A stretch of 60,670 bases of DNA. It comes from Streptomyces sp. Lineage in GTDB: Bacteria > Actinomycetota > Actinomycetes > Streptomycetales > Streptomycetaceae. The notes beneath the pieces are model-generated. The model was not told the DNA's origin and made no database searches. It saw only the letters and a list, made by a program, of their open reading frames with translations. The DNA lies in NCBI GenBank assembly GCA_013362785.1, contig JABFVM010000177.1, positions 1 to 60,670 of the forward strand, read 5' to 3'. Position numbers and translations under genes: made by a program. Numbering within the stretch: the first letter of the stretch is position 1; each line of letters starts with the position of its first letter. Below, in pieces: positions 46,304-54,101 of the stretch.

Positions 46304-47499
46304 CGGCGATGACCTCCGCCGCTCTGGAGGCGGCCCGGGAACTCCTGCGAGAGTTCCCGGTCGTCGACGGCCACAACGACCTCCCGTGGGCCCTGCGCGA
46401 ACAGGTCCGCTACGACCTCGACGCCCGTGACATCGCCGGCCACCAGGGCGCCCATCTGCACACCGACATCCCCCGCCTGCGCGAGGGCGGCGTGGGCGCG
46501 CAGTTCTGGTCGGTGTACGTCCGCTCGGACTACGCCGGCGACAAGGCGGTCAGCGCGACCCTCGAACAGATCGACTGCGTACGGCAGTTGCTGGCGCGCT
46601 ATCCGCAGGACCTGCGCCCGGCGCTGACGGCGGCCGACATGGAGGCAGCCCGCGCGGAGGGCCGTATCGCCTCCCTGATGGGCGCGGAGGGCGGCCACTC
46701 GATCGCAGACTCGCTCGCCACGCTGCGGGCGCTGTACGCGCTCGGCGTCCGCTACATGACCCTCACCCACAACGACAACATCGCGTGGGCGGACTCGGCG
46801 ACGGACGACCCCGGCGTGGGCGGCCTGTCGGCCTTCGGTCGCGAGGTCGTGCGGGAGATGAACCGCGAGGGCATGCTGGTCGACCTCTCGCACGTGGCGC
46901 CGTCGACGATGCGCGACGCGCTCGACGCCTCCACCGCGCCGGTGATCTTCTCCCACTCCTCCTCCCGTGCGGTCTGCGACCACCCGCGCAACATCCCGGA
47001 CGACGTCCTGGAGCGCCTCCCCGGCAACGGCGGCATCGCGATGGTGACCTTCGTGCCGAAGTTCGTCCTCCAGGCGGCGGTCGACTGGACGGTCGCGGCC
47101 GACGACAACATGCGCGCCCACGGCTTCCACCACCTCGACACCACCGCCGAGGCGATGAAGGTGCACCGCGCCTTCGAGGAGACCAACCCGCGCCCGATCG
47201 CCACGGCCGCCACGGTCGCCGACCACCTGGACCACATGCGCGAGGTGGTCGGCGTCGACCACCTCGGCATCGGCGGCGACTACGACGGCACCGCCTTCAC
47301 CCCCGACGGTCTGAACGACGTCTCCGGCTACCCCAACCTCATCGCCGAGCTCCTGGACCGCGGCTGGTCCAGGCCCGACCTGGCCAAGCTGACCTGGCAG
47401 AACGCGGTACGCGTGCTCGGCGCGGCAGAGGACGTCGCCCGCGAACTCCGGACGACGCGGGGTCCGTCCAACGCGACCATCGAGGCACTGGACGGCTGA
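46300..47499 (+). CDS. Membrane dipeptidase (M19 family)
   Basis: The 399-residue zinc dipeptidase has the first metal motif [13 protein letters not shown], the bridging glutamate in [18 protein letters not shown], and [16 protein letters not shown] for the second site, with [10 protein letters not shown] near the end. The family cleaves dipeptides, some with D-residues. A GTG at 46300 overlaps the purE stop and an ATG lies nine bases later; either could start it. Coupling to purKE is odd functionally and may only reflect operon growth. Confidence 0.92.
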   Translation: MTAMTSAALEAARELLREFPVVDGHNDLPWALREQVRYDLDARDIAGHQGAHLHTDIPRLREGGVGAQFWSVYVRSDYAGDKAVSATLEQIDCVRQLLARYPQDLRPALTAADMEAARAEGRIASLMGAEGGHSIADSLATLRALYALGVRYMTLTHNDNIAWADSATDDPGVGGLSAFGREVVREMNREGMLVDLSHVAPSTMRDALDASTAPVIFSHSSSRAVCDHPRNIPDDVLERLPGNGGIAMVTFVPKFVLQAAVDWTVAADDNMRAHGFHHLDTTAEAMKVHRAFEETNPRPIATAATVADHLDHMREVVGVDHLGIGGDYDGTAFTPDGLNDVSGYPNLIAELLDRGWSRPDLAKLTWQNAVRVLGAAEDVARELRTTRGPSNATIEALDG

Positions 47500-47514
47500 T
47501 CACCGGGATCATCG

Positions 47515-47553
47515 GGGGGCGGGGTGGTCGGTGCGGCCGGTCCCCCCGCCCCC
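47515..47553. terminator. GC-rich hairpin between convergent dipeptidase and VOC genes
   Basis: A 10-bp stem (gggggcgggg at 47515-47524, complement at 47544-47553) with a 19-nt loop lies just after the dipeptidase stop codon. Confidence 0.6.
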
Positions 47554-47582
47554 AGCCCGCCACACGGGCAGCAGCATCATCT

Positions 47583-47942
47583 TCAGCAGGCGCACAGGCA
47601 GAACGGATGCCCCGCCGGATCCGTGTAGACCCGGAAGCCGCGCGAGCGGTCCTCGGTGTCCAGCGGCTTCGCCCCCAGCGCCAGCACCCCCGCCTCGGCC
47701 GCGTCCAGGTCCGGCACGGTCAGGTCCAGATGGAACTGCTGCGAGTGATCGGGCGCGGGCCACTCCGGCGGTACGAAGCCGGGGGCGGCCTGGAACGCCA
47801 GCGACTGCCCGCCGGGCAGCTTCAGGTCCACCCAGTCCCCCTCGCCCTCGACGCTGCCGCCGAGCACACCGGCGTAGAAGTCGGCGAGTACGCGGGGCTC
47901 GGGACAGTCCAGGACGACGACGCCCAGTTCGGCGATGGCCAT
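47583..47942 (-). CDS. VOC-family (glyoxalase-fold) protein
   Basis: This 119-residue protein has two beta-alpha-beta-beta-beta modules. The first is LGVVVLDCPEPRVLADFYAGVLG and the second FHLDLTVPDLDAAEAGVLALG, with FRVYTDPAGHPFCLC at the end. Potential metal or substrate positions include the His in FHLDL and a C-terminal C-x-C-A-C cluster (FCLCAC) that is unusual. The family covers resistance proteins and dioxygenases. It is divergent from the CGNR regulator across a double palindrome. Confidence 0.87.
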   Translation of the reverse strand: MAIAELGVVVLDCPEPRVLADFYAGVLGGSVEGEGDWVDLKLPGGQSLAFQAAPGFVPPEWPAPDHSQQFHLDLTVPDLDAAEAGVLALGAKPLDTEDRSRGFRVYTDPAGHPFCLCAC

Positions 47943-47962
47943 GACTTCCTCCTCGAAGGCTT

Positions 47963-48024
47963 GTTACCTGTGGCTTGCCTTTACAGGTAACGCGGTTACC
48001 CCATGCTCCCCTATAGGGGGTAAC
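47963..48024. promoter_or_regulatory. Two adjacent perfect palindromes (GTTAC half-sites) between VOC and CGNR genes
   Basis: Palindrome 1 has gttacctgt (47963-47971) and acaggtaac (47983-47991) with 11 bp between. Palindrome 2 has gttacccc (47995-48002) and ggggtaac (48017-48024) with 14 bp between. All four arms carry the same GTTAC end. They start about 20 bp upstream of the VOC start codon, so they must overlap its promoter. The CGNR regulator is the natural candidate to bind here. Confidence 0.7.
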
Positions 48025-48082
48025 GTCGCAAGCGAGTTAGAGGGAGTCAATGCGGGCTGAGGGAGAGATAGCGTGAGCAGCC

Positions 48083-48598
48083 ATGAGTGAGAAATCGCCC
48101 GCGCCCGGGGGCCTGGAGCTGCTTGAGTCCCTGGTCAACACGCTGGACATCGAGACGGGCGCCGACTCGCTGGACACGGCGGAGGGCCGGGCGCGCTTCG
48201 GGCTGGCCGAGGAGGACGTGCCGTCGGCGCGGGAACTGCGGGAGTCCCTGCGGGTGGCCCTGCTCGCCCACGCCGGGCATCCCCCGCACCGCGCGGTGAC
48301 GCCGCTGGGGGAGCTGCTGACGGCGAGCCCGCTGGTCGTCGCGGTCGACGCCGCCGACGGTTCGGCGACCCTGGCCCCGGCCGCCCGCACCCCGGTGGGG
48401 GAGGGCCCGCTGCTCTCCCGGGTGGCGGCCGCCGTCGCCCTCGCCCTGGTCGAGGGCACCTGGCACCGGCTCAAGGCCTGCGAGGCGGCCGACTGCCACT
48501 GGGCGTACTACGACCGCAGCCCGGCGGGACGCGGTCGCTGGTGCTCGATGCAGGTGTGCGGGGCGCGGGCGAAGATGCGGCGCTACCGAGCGAAGTGA
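48083..48598 (+). CDS. CGNR zinc-finger (ABATE-type) regulator
   Basis: This 171-residue protein has an N-terminal alpha/beta ABATE-like region (LELLESLVNTLDIETGADSL). The C-terminal zinc finger CEAADCHWAYYDRSPAGRGRW-CSMQVCG has the C-x4-C...C-x4-C spacing of CGNR proteins. In this variant the usual C-G-N-R is C-G-A-R (VCGARAKMRRYRAK). Such proteins are thought to be DNA-binding stress regulators. It is divergent from the VOC gene with paired palindromes between. Confidence 0.9.
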   Translation: MSEKSPAPGGLELLESLVNTLDIETGADSLDTAEGRARFGLAEEDVPSARELRESLRVALLAHAGHPPHRAVTPLGELLTASPLVVAVDAADGSATLAPAARTPVGEGPLLSRVAAAVALALVEGTWHRLKACEAADCHWAYYDRSPAGRGRWCSMQVCGARAKMRRYRAK

Positions 48599-48663
48599 GC
48601 CATTCCGAAAGGTTGTTGAAGATTCATTCGGCGTGTTGCGGCGGTGTGCGGCAGAATGCGAAG

Positions 48664-48704
48664 GACGCCGTTTCGGCCGACTGAGCCTCGGCCGAAACGG
48701 CGTC
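48664..48704. terminator. Bidirectional hairpin between CGNR and UDP-glucose dehydrogenase genes
   Basis: A perfect 17-bp stem (48664-48680 with 48688-48704, beginning gacgccgtttcgg) has the 7-nt loop ctgagcc. It lies between convergent genes ending at 48598 and 48714. Confidence 0.88.
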
Positions 48705-48713
48705 GCCTGTCTC

Positions 48714-50057
48714 TCAGGCCGTCGGCCGCCCCATCGCCCGGTAGCTCCACCCGGCCTTGCGCCAGACCTCCGGGTCGAGGGCGTTGCGCCCGTCCAGGAT
48801 CACCCGGGCCGCCGCGACCTCGCCGAGCGCCGCCGCGTCCAGCTCGCGGAACTCCCGCCACTCGGTCAGATGCAGTACGACGTCGGCGCCCCGCACCGCG
48901 TCCAGCGCGCTGTCGGCGTAGCCGAGGGTCGGGAACAGCCGGCGGGCGTTGTCCATGCCCTTGGGGTCGTACACCGTGACCTGGCCGCCCTGGAGATGGA
49001 TCTGCCCGGCGACGTTCAGCGCGGGCGAGTCCCGTACGTCGTCCGAGTCGGGCTTGAAGGTGGCGCCGAGCACCGCGACCCGCTTGCCGAGGAACGGCCC
49101 GCCGCCCAGTGCCTGCCGGGCGAGCTCCACCATCTGCCCGCGCTGGCGCATGTTGATCGAGTCGATCTCGCGCAGGAAGGTCAGCGCCTGGTCGGCGCCC
49201 AGCTCACCGGCGCGGGCCATGAAGGCGCGGATGTCCTTGGGCAGACAGCCACCGCCGAAGCCGATGCCGGCCCGCAGGAACTTCCTGCCGATCCGGTCGT
49301 CGTGCCCGATGGCCTCGGCGAGCTTGGCGACATCGCCGCCGGCGGCCTCGCAGACCTCGGCCATCGCGTTGATGAAGGAGATCTTGGTGGCGAGGAAGGA
49401 GTTCGCGGAGGTCTTCACCAGCTCGGCGGTGGGGAAGTCGGTGACGACGAAGGGGGAGCCGTCGGCGATCGGCGTCGCGTACACCTCGCGCAGCAGCTTC
49501 TCGGCCCGCTCGCTGCCCACGCCGACCACGATCCGGTCCGGGTGCAGGGTGTCGTCCACGGCGAAGCCCTCGCGCAGGAACTCCGGGTTCCAGGCCAGCT
49601 CGGCGCCCTCGCCGACCGGCGCGTGCTCTATGAGGTAGGCGGCGAGGCGGTCGGCGGAGCCGACGGGGACGGTGGACTTGCCGACGACGAGGGCCGCGTC
49701 CTTCAGGTGCGGGGCCAGCGAGGCGAAGGCGGCGTCGACGTAGGACATGTCGCAGGCGTACTCGCCGTGCCGCTGCGGGGTGTTCACGCAGACGAAGTGC
49801 ACATCGCCGAACTCTCCGACCTCGGCGTAGTCGGTGGTGAACCGGAGCCGCCCGCTGGATCCCTCGATGCCCGCCACATGCTTGCGGAGCAGATCCTCCA
49901 GCCCCGGCTCGTACATGGGGACCTCGCCCCGCCGCAGCATCTCGATCTTCTCTTCGACGACATCGAGCCCCAGCACCTCGAACCCGAGCTCGGCCATGGC
50001 CGCGGCGTGCGTGGCGCCGAGATAGCCGGTGCCGATCACGGTGATCTTGAGGGCCAT
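48714..50057 (-). CDS. UDP-glucose 6-dehydrogenase
   Basis: The 447-residue enzyme oxidises UDP-glucose to UDP-glucuronate with NAD+. The Rossmann motif is ITVIGTGYLGATHA at the N-terminus. VGKSTVPVGS follows, and NPEFLREGFAVDD marks the family. The catalytic cysteine is in GFGGGCLPKDI, and LGATFKPDSDDVRDSPAL is in the UDP-binding domain. The start at 50057 has GGAG seven bases before it. It could supply uronic acid for a wall or extracellular polymer attached by the LCP proteins to the right. Confidence 0.95.
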   Translation of the reverse strand: MALKITVIGTGYLGATHAAAMAELGFEVLGLDVVEEKIEMLRRGEVPMYEPGLEDLLRKHVAGIEGSSGRLRFTTDYAEVGEFGDVHFVCVNTPQRHGEYACDMSYVDAAFASLAPHLKDAALVVGKSTVPVGSADRLAAYLIEHAPVGEGAELAWNPEFLREGFAVDDTLHPDRIVVGVGSERAEKLLREVYATPIADGSPFVVTDFPTAELVKTSANSFLATKISFINAMAEVCEAAGGDVAKLAEAIGHDDRIGRKFLRAGIGFGGGCLPKDIRAFMARAGELGADQALTFLREIDSINMRQRGQMVELARQALGGGPFLGKRVAVLGATFKPDSDDVRDSPALNVAGQIHLQGGQVTVYDPKGMDNARRLFPTLGYADSALDAVRGADVVLHLTEWREFRELDAAALGEVAAARVILDGRNALDPEVWRKAGWSYRAMGRPTA

Positions 50058-50245
50058 GGGTACTCCAGGAAAAGGGACGGTGGCATGCGGGCCTGAGCAT
50101 AGTCGGAGGGTCTGACGGGCAACTTCCCCGCTGTCGCCAAGCTCACGTATCACTCCCGTGGGCCGACCCCTAAAATTTGAGTTACTTAACGGTAATTAGC
50201 GCCAGCATCACCTTTGCTATCAGCGTCCTTGGAGCGTGAGAGACC

Positions 50246-51403
50246 TTGGCCGGATCGGCTGACTTCGACCTGTACCGCCCGTCCGAGGAGCACGACATGC
50301 TCCGTGACGCCATCCGCTCCCTGGCCGAGGCGAAGATAGCGCCGCACGCCGCCGCGGTGGACGAGGAAGCCCGCTTCCCGCAGGAGGCCCTGGAAGCGCT
50401 GGTCGCCAATGACCTGCACGCCGTGCACGTACCGGAGTCGTACGGCGGCGCGGGCGCGGACGCGCTGGCCACGGTGATCGTGATCGAGGAGGTCGCGCGG
50501 GTCTGCGCGTCGTCCTCCCTCATCCCCGCGGTGAACAAGCTGGGCTCGCTGCCGGTGATCCTCTCCGGCTCCGAGGACCTCAAGAAGAAGTACATGACCC
50601 CGCTCGCCAAGGGCGAGGGCATGTTCTCGTACTGCCTCTCCGAGCCCGACGCGGGCTCCGACGCGGCCGGCATGAAGACGAAGGCGGTCCGCGACGGCGA
50701 CCACTACGTCCTGAACGGCGTGAAGCGCTGGATCACCAACGCGGGCGTCTCCGACTACTACACGGTGATGGCGGTCACCGACCCCTCCAAGCGCTCGAAG
50801 GGCATCTCGGCCTTCGTGGTCGAGAAGTCCGACGAGGGCGTCTCCTTCGGCGCCCCGGAGAAGAAGCTCGGCATCAAGGGCTCGCCGACCCGCGAGGTCT
50901 ACCTGGACAACGTCCGCATCCCGGCCGACCGCATGATCGGCGAGGAGGGCACCGGCTTCGCCACCGCGATGCAGACGCTGGACCACACCCGCATCACCAT
51001 CGCCGCGCAGGCCCTCGGCATCGCGCAGGGCGCCCTCGACTACGCCAAGGGCTATGTCCAGGAGCGCAAGCAGTTCGGCAAGCCGATCGCCGACTTCCAG
51101 GGCATCCAGTTCATGCTCGCCGACATGGCCATGAAGATCTCGGCCGCCCGCGCCCTGACCTACCAGGCCGCCGCCGCCTCCGAGCGCGGCGACGCCGACC
51201 TCACCTACCTGGGCGCCGCCGCCAAGTGCTTCGCCTCGGACGTGGCGATGGAGGTCACCACCGACGCGGTCCAGCTGCTCGGCGGTTACGGCTACACCCG
51301 CGACTACCCGGTCGAGCGCATGATGCGCGACGCCAAGATCACGCAGATCTACGAGGGCACCAACCAGGTCCAGCGGATCGTGATGGCGCGGAACCTGCCG
51401 TAG
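50246..51403 (+). CDS. Acyl-CoA dehydrogenase
   Basis: The 385-residue flavoenzyme appears to start at TTG, with no in-frame ATG or GTG before residue ~20 at a better site. FAD/substrate motifs include YCLSEPDAGSDAAGMKTKA, RWITNAGVSDYY and DHTRITIAAQALGIAQGALDY. The catalytic glutamate is in QIYEGTNQVQRIVMARNL near residue 370. It introduces the alpha-beta double bond in acyl-CoA catabolism; chain specificity is unknown. The 5' gap holds a short symmetric ttacttaacggtaa (about 50181-50194). Confidence 0.94.
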   Translation: MAGSADFDLYRPSEEHDMLRDAIRSLAEAKIAPHAAAVDEEARFPQEALEALVANDLHAVHVPESYGGAGADALATVIVIEEVARVCASSSLIPAVNKLGSLPVILSGSEDLKKKYMTPLAKGEGMFSYCLSEPDAGSDAAGMKTKAVRDGDHYVLNGVKRWITNAGVSDYYTVMAVTDPSKRSKGISAFVVEKSDEGVSFGAPEKKLGIKGSPTREVYLDNVRIPADRMIGEEGTGFATAMQTLDHTRITIAAQALGIAQGALDYAKGYVQERKQFGKPIADFQGIQFMLADMAMKISAARALTYQAAAASERGDADLTYLGAAAKCFASDVAMEVTTDAVQLLGGYGYTRDYPVERMMRDAKITQIYEGTNQVQRIVMARNLP

Positions 51404-51431
51404 CGGCACGGGCACCGCGACGCGGACGAAC

Positions 51432-51463
51432 ACAGCCCCCGGGCGCCATGCGCCGGGGGCTGT
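51432..51463 (+). terminator. Hairpin terminator after acyl-CoA dehydrogenase
   Basis: An 11-bp stem (acagcccccgg at 51432-51442, complement at 51453-51463) is followed by a T-rich tgtcgttgtcgttgttgtta. This is the closest to a classical intrinsic terminator in the window. Confidence 0.85.
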
Positions 51464-51504
51464 TGTCGTTGTCGTTGTTGTTACAGAGCGCCGTAACCGA
51501 GAAC

Positions 51505-52062
51505 TCAGTCCTCGTACCCCTCGGCCGCCCGCTTCTCCCGCAGTTCCTTGATGGCGCGTCGCCGGGCCAGCCGGTGGGTCCGGCGGATCTGGGCCTCCTG
51601 GTTGCGCCGCCGGTCCCGCTCGGTCTCCGGCATCACCTGCGGCACCCGGCGCGGCTTGCCGTCCGCGTCCACCGCCGCGAACACCAGGTACGCCGAGCCG
51701 ACCTGGGTCGCCGGTGCCGACTCGTTCCAGCGCTCGGCCAGGACGCGTACGCCGACCTCCATCGAGGTCCGGCCGGTCCAGTTGACCTGGGCCTTCACAT
51801 GGACGAGGTCGCCGACGCGGACCGGCTCCAGGAAGACCATCTCGTCCATGGACGCGGTGACGGCGGGGCCACCGCTGTGCCGTCCGGCCACCGCGCCCGC
51901 GGCATCGTCGACGAGTTTCATGATCACGCCGCCGTGCACCGTCCCCAGCAGGTTGGTGTCGTTGTGGGTCATGATGTGGCTGAGGGTGGTGCGGGACGCG
52001 GACGTCGGCTTGCCCGGGATTTCCGGAGTGCCTGATTCCGCTGCGGTGACCTGGTCTGTCAT
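51505..52062 (-). CDS. Acyl-CoA thioesterase, hotdog fold
   Basis: The 185-residue protein has the hotdog thioesterase motif NLLGTVHGGVIMKLVDDAAG (HGG with the downstream Asp) and the strand FLEPVRVGDLVHVKAQVNW. The C-terminal ~40 residues are a highly basic helix (RDRRRNQEAQIRRTHRLARRR) not needed for the fold. The start at 52062 has AAGGTGG upstream. It converges on the acyl-CoA dehydrogenase and may release fatty acid from CoA in lipid turnover. Confidence 0.92.
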   Translation of the reverse strand: MTDQVTAAESGTPEIPGKPTSASRTTLSHIMTHNDTNLLGTVHGGVIMKLVDDAAGAVAGRHSGGPAVTASMDEMVFLEPVRVGDLVHVKAQVNWTGRTSMEVGVRVLAERWNESAPATQVGSAYLVFAAVDADGKPRRVPQVMPETERDRRRNQEAQIRRTHRLARRRAIKELREKRAAEGYED

Positions 52063-52181
52063 GGCGTCCACCTTATGCCGACCCGACATTCGCGGACTTT
52101 GTGTTGGCTTCGCAACAGCCGTGACCCTATTTTCCCCTGAACCTTGTAAGACCCGTAGGCGTGCCCTGCACACTGGGGCGC

Positions 52182-53453
52182 ATGAATGACTGGCCCCAGG
52201 CATGGTCCGACGACAACCGCGGCAGCCGTTACGGACGCGGCAGCGCGAGCGCACAGCCCGAAGGCGCCCGCGTGATGCGCCAGGTCCGCCGTGGTCCGGC
52301 GGCACCGCCCGGCCAGGGCTACGGCGGGGTGCCGCCGCAGCCGTCGTATGTGAACGGCCAGGGCCACGGTGGCTACGACGACGCCTACGACGACGGTTAC
52401 AACACCGGCCAGGTCTACGGCGGCGGCTCGGGCGACTCCGGCGGCCGGGGGATGCGTGAGCCGCGGCCCGCGCCGAACTGGCGGCGCCGGATAAAGGTGA
52501 CCTCGATCACGCTGGTGACGGTGCTGCTCGTGACGACCGTCGCCACCTACTTCTGGGCCGACTCCAAGCTCAACCGCGACGTCGACCTGTCGAAGGTCAT
52601 CGAGCGGCCGGAGGCGGGCGAGGGCACCAACTACCTGATCGTCGGCTCCGACAGCCGTGAGGGCATGACGGCCGAGCAGAAGAAGCAGCTGCACACCGGG
52701 TCCGCCGAGGGCAAGCGCACGGACTCGATGATGATCCTGCACGTCGGCGGCAACGGCGACACGCTGATCTCCCTGCCGCGCGACTCGAACGTCACGATCC
52801 CGTCGTTCAAGGGCTCGGACTCCGGGAAGTTCTACGAGGGCACCGGCCGCCAGGTGAAGCTGAACGCGGCCTACGCGGAGGACGGTCCCGAACTGCTGGT
52901 CCGCACCGTCGAGGCCAACACGAATCTGCGCATCGACCACTACGTCGAGATCGGCTTCGCCGGCTTCGCGAACATCGTGGACGCGGTCGGCGGCGTCGAG
53001 ATCGACATCCCGAAGGACATCAAGGACTCCAAGTCCGGCGCGGACTTCAAGAAGGGCAAGCAGACCCTGAACGGCGAGGAGTCGCTCGCCTTCGTCCGCA
53101 CCCGGTACGCGCTGGCCCGCTCCGACCTGGACCGTACGGCGAACCAGCAGAAGTTCCTCGCCGCCCTGGCCAACCAGGTGGCGACGCCGAGCACGATCCT
53201 GAACCCCTTCAAGCTGTACCCGACGATGGGCGCGGGCCTCGACTCCCTGACCGTCGACAAGGACATGAGCCTGTGGGACCTGGCGTCCATGTTCTGGGCG
53301 ATGAAGGGCGTCAACGGCGGCGACGGCAAGTCCATGAACATGCCGATCTCGGGCAACTCCGCCAACGGCAACCTCCAGTGGGACACCGCGAAGGTGAAGC
53401 AGCTGGTGGAGCAGCTGAAGAACGACGAGACCGTGACCGTCTCCGACAAGTGA
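52182..53453 (+). CDS. LytR-CpsA-Psr (LCP) family protein, short form
   Basis: This 423-residue protein has a Gly/Tyr/Gln-rich cytoplasmic N-terminus (~105 residues), a transmembrane helix (ITLVTVLLVTTVATYFWA) and the LCP catalytic domain. The domain shows NYLIVGSDSREG, RTDSMMILHVGG, LISLPRDSNVTIP (the key Arg-Asp), KLNAAYAEDGPELLVRTVE, VGGVEIDIP and EESLAFVRTRYA. LCP enzymes transfer wall teichoic acids or similar polymers from a lipid carrier to peptidoglycan. It lacks the LytR_C domain present in the other three LCP genes here. Confidence 0.94.
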   Translation: MNDWPQAWSDDNRGSRYGRGSASAQPEGARVMRQVRRGPAAPPGQGYGGVPPQPSYVNGQGHGGYDDAYDDGYNTGQVYGGGSGDSGGRGMREPRPAPNWRRRIKVTSITLVTVLLVTTVATYFWADSKLNRDVDLSKVIERPEAGEGTNYLIVGSDSREGMTAEQKKQLHTGSAEGKRTDSMMILHVGGNGDTLISLPRDSNVTIPSFKGSDSGKFYEGTGRQVKLNAAYAEDGPELLVRTVEANTNLRIDHYVEIGFAGFANIVDAVGGVEIDIPKDIKDSKSGADFKKGKQTLNGEESLAFVRTRYALARSDLDRTANQQKFLAALANQVATPSTILNPFKLYPTMGAGLDSLTVDKDMSLWDLASMFWAMKGVNGGDGKSMNMPISGNSANGNLQWDTAKVKQLVEQLKNDETVTVSDK

Positions 53454-53475
53454 GCGGCGCGCACCGCGCGAACGT

Positions 53476-53506
53476 CGAGGGCACCCCGAACGCCGGGGTG
53501 CCCTCG
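53476..53506. terminator. Hairpin terminator between LCP and cysteine-rich genes
   Basis: A perfect 13-bp stem (cgagggcaccccg at 53476-53488, complement at 53494-53506) with a 5-nt loop lies 22 bp after the LCP stop. It also faces the end of the convergent gene at 53543. Confidence 0.85.
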
Positions 53507-53542
53507 CGCGTTGTCGCACGGCTCACCGCCACACGGTGACCG

Positions 53543-53905
53543 TCACATGATGGCGCCCGACATCGAGCGACAGCTCTCGGCGCAGCGACGACACGCCTCC
53601 GCGCAGCGCATCATCTGGGGATCGTCCGGCATGGACATACACGCCTCGGCACACATGTCACAGGCCTTGGCGCACATCGCGCACATCTCGGCCGACATGG
53701 GCGAGCGGCGCATCATCATGTCCGCGCACATACGGGTGGTCTCGGCGCAGTCCATGAGCGCCCGCATGATCTGCATCTGCGGCTGGCCGCCCATCTGCAT
53801 GCAGGAGCTCATCGTCTCCTCGCAGACCACATGGCAGGACATGCACGCGTCGACGCAGGCCTGCATCTCCTTGCTCATCGCGGGCATGGTTCCGGGCTGG
53901 GTCAT
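53543..53905 (-). CDS. Cysteine-rich four-helix-bundle protein, copper-storage (Csp/DUF326) type
   Basis: This 120-residue protein has 16 cysteines and many methionines, mostly spaced C-x3-C or C-x2-C along helices (ACVDACMSCHVVCEE, MCAMCAKACDMCAEACM, CAEACRRCAESC). This is the pattern of Csp proteins, whose four-helix bundle core binds many Cu(I) ions. No signal peptide is visible, so it should be cytosolic like Csp3. AGGAGG precedes the ATG at 53905. No copper ATPase or CsoR gene is adjacent. Confidence 0.9.
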   Translation of the reverse strand: MTQPGTMPAMSKEMQACVDACMSCHVVCEETMSSCMQMGGQPQMQIMRALMDCAETTRMCADMMMRRSPMSAEMCAMCAKACDMCAEACMSMPDDPQMMRCAEACRRCAESCRSMSGAIM

Positions 53906-54101
53906 GGCTCCTCCTGGGGGTACGGGAGCCCGGGCGGGCCCCGTGCCCTTCCGTTCCTACGCCTGCGGGGCGCGGGGCGCCATCGGGCGGACGGTAGCAA
54001 TCCGCATCGAATGCCGCAGGGGGACGCGGCCCCGCATCCTCTGCCATGGGTGAGGACACAGGTCCATTGGAGTTACGGACCCCCGCGCGGGCGCGAGGCT
54101 C

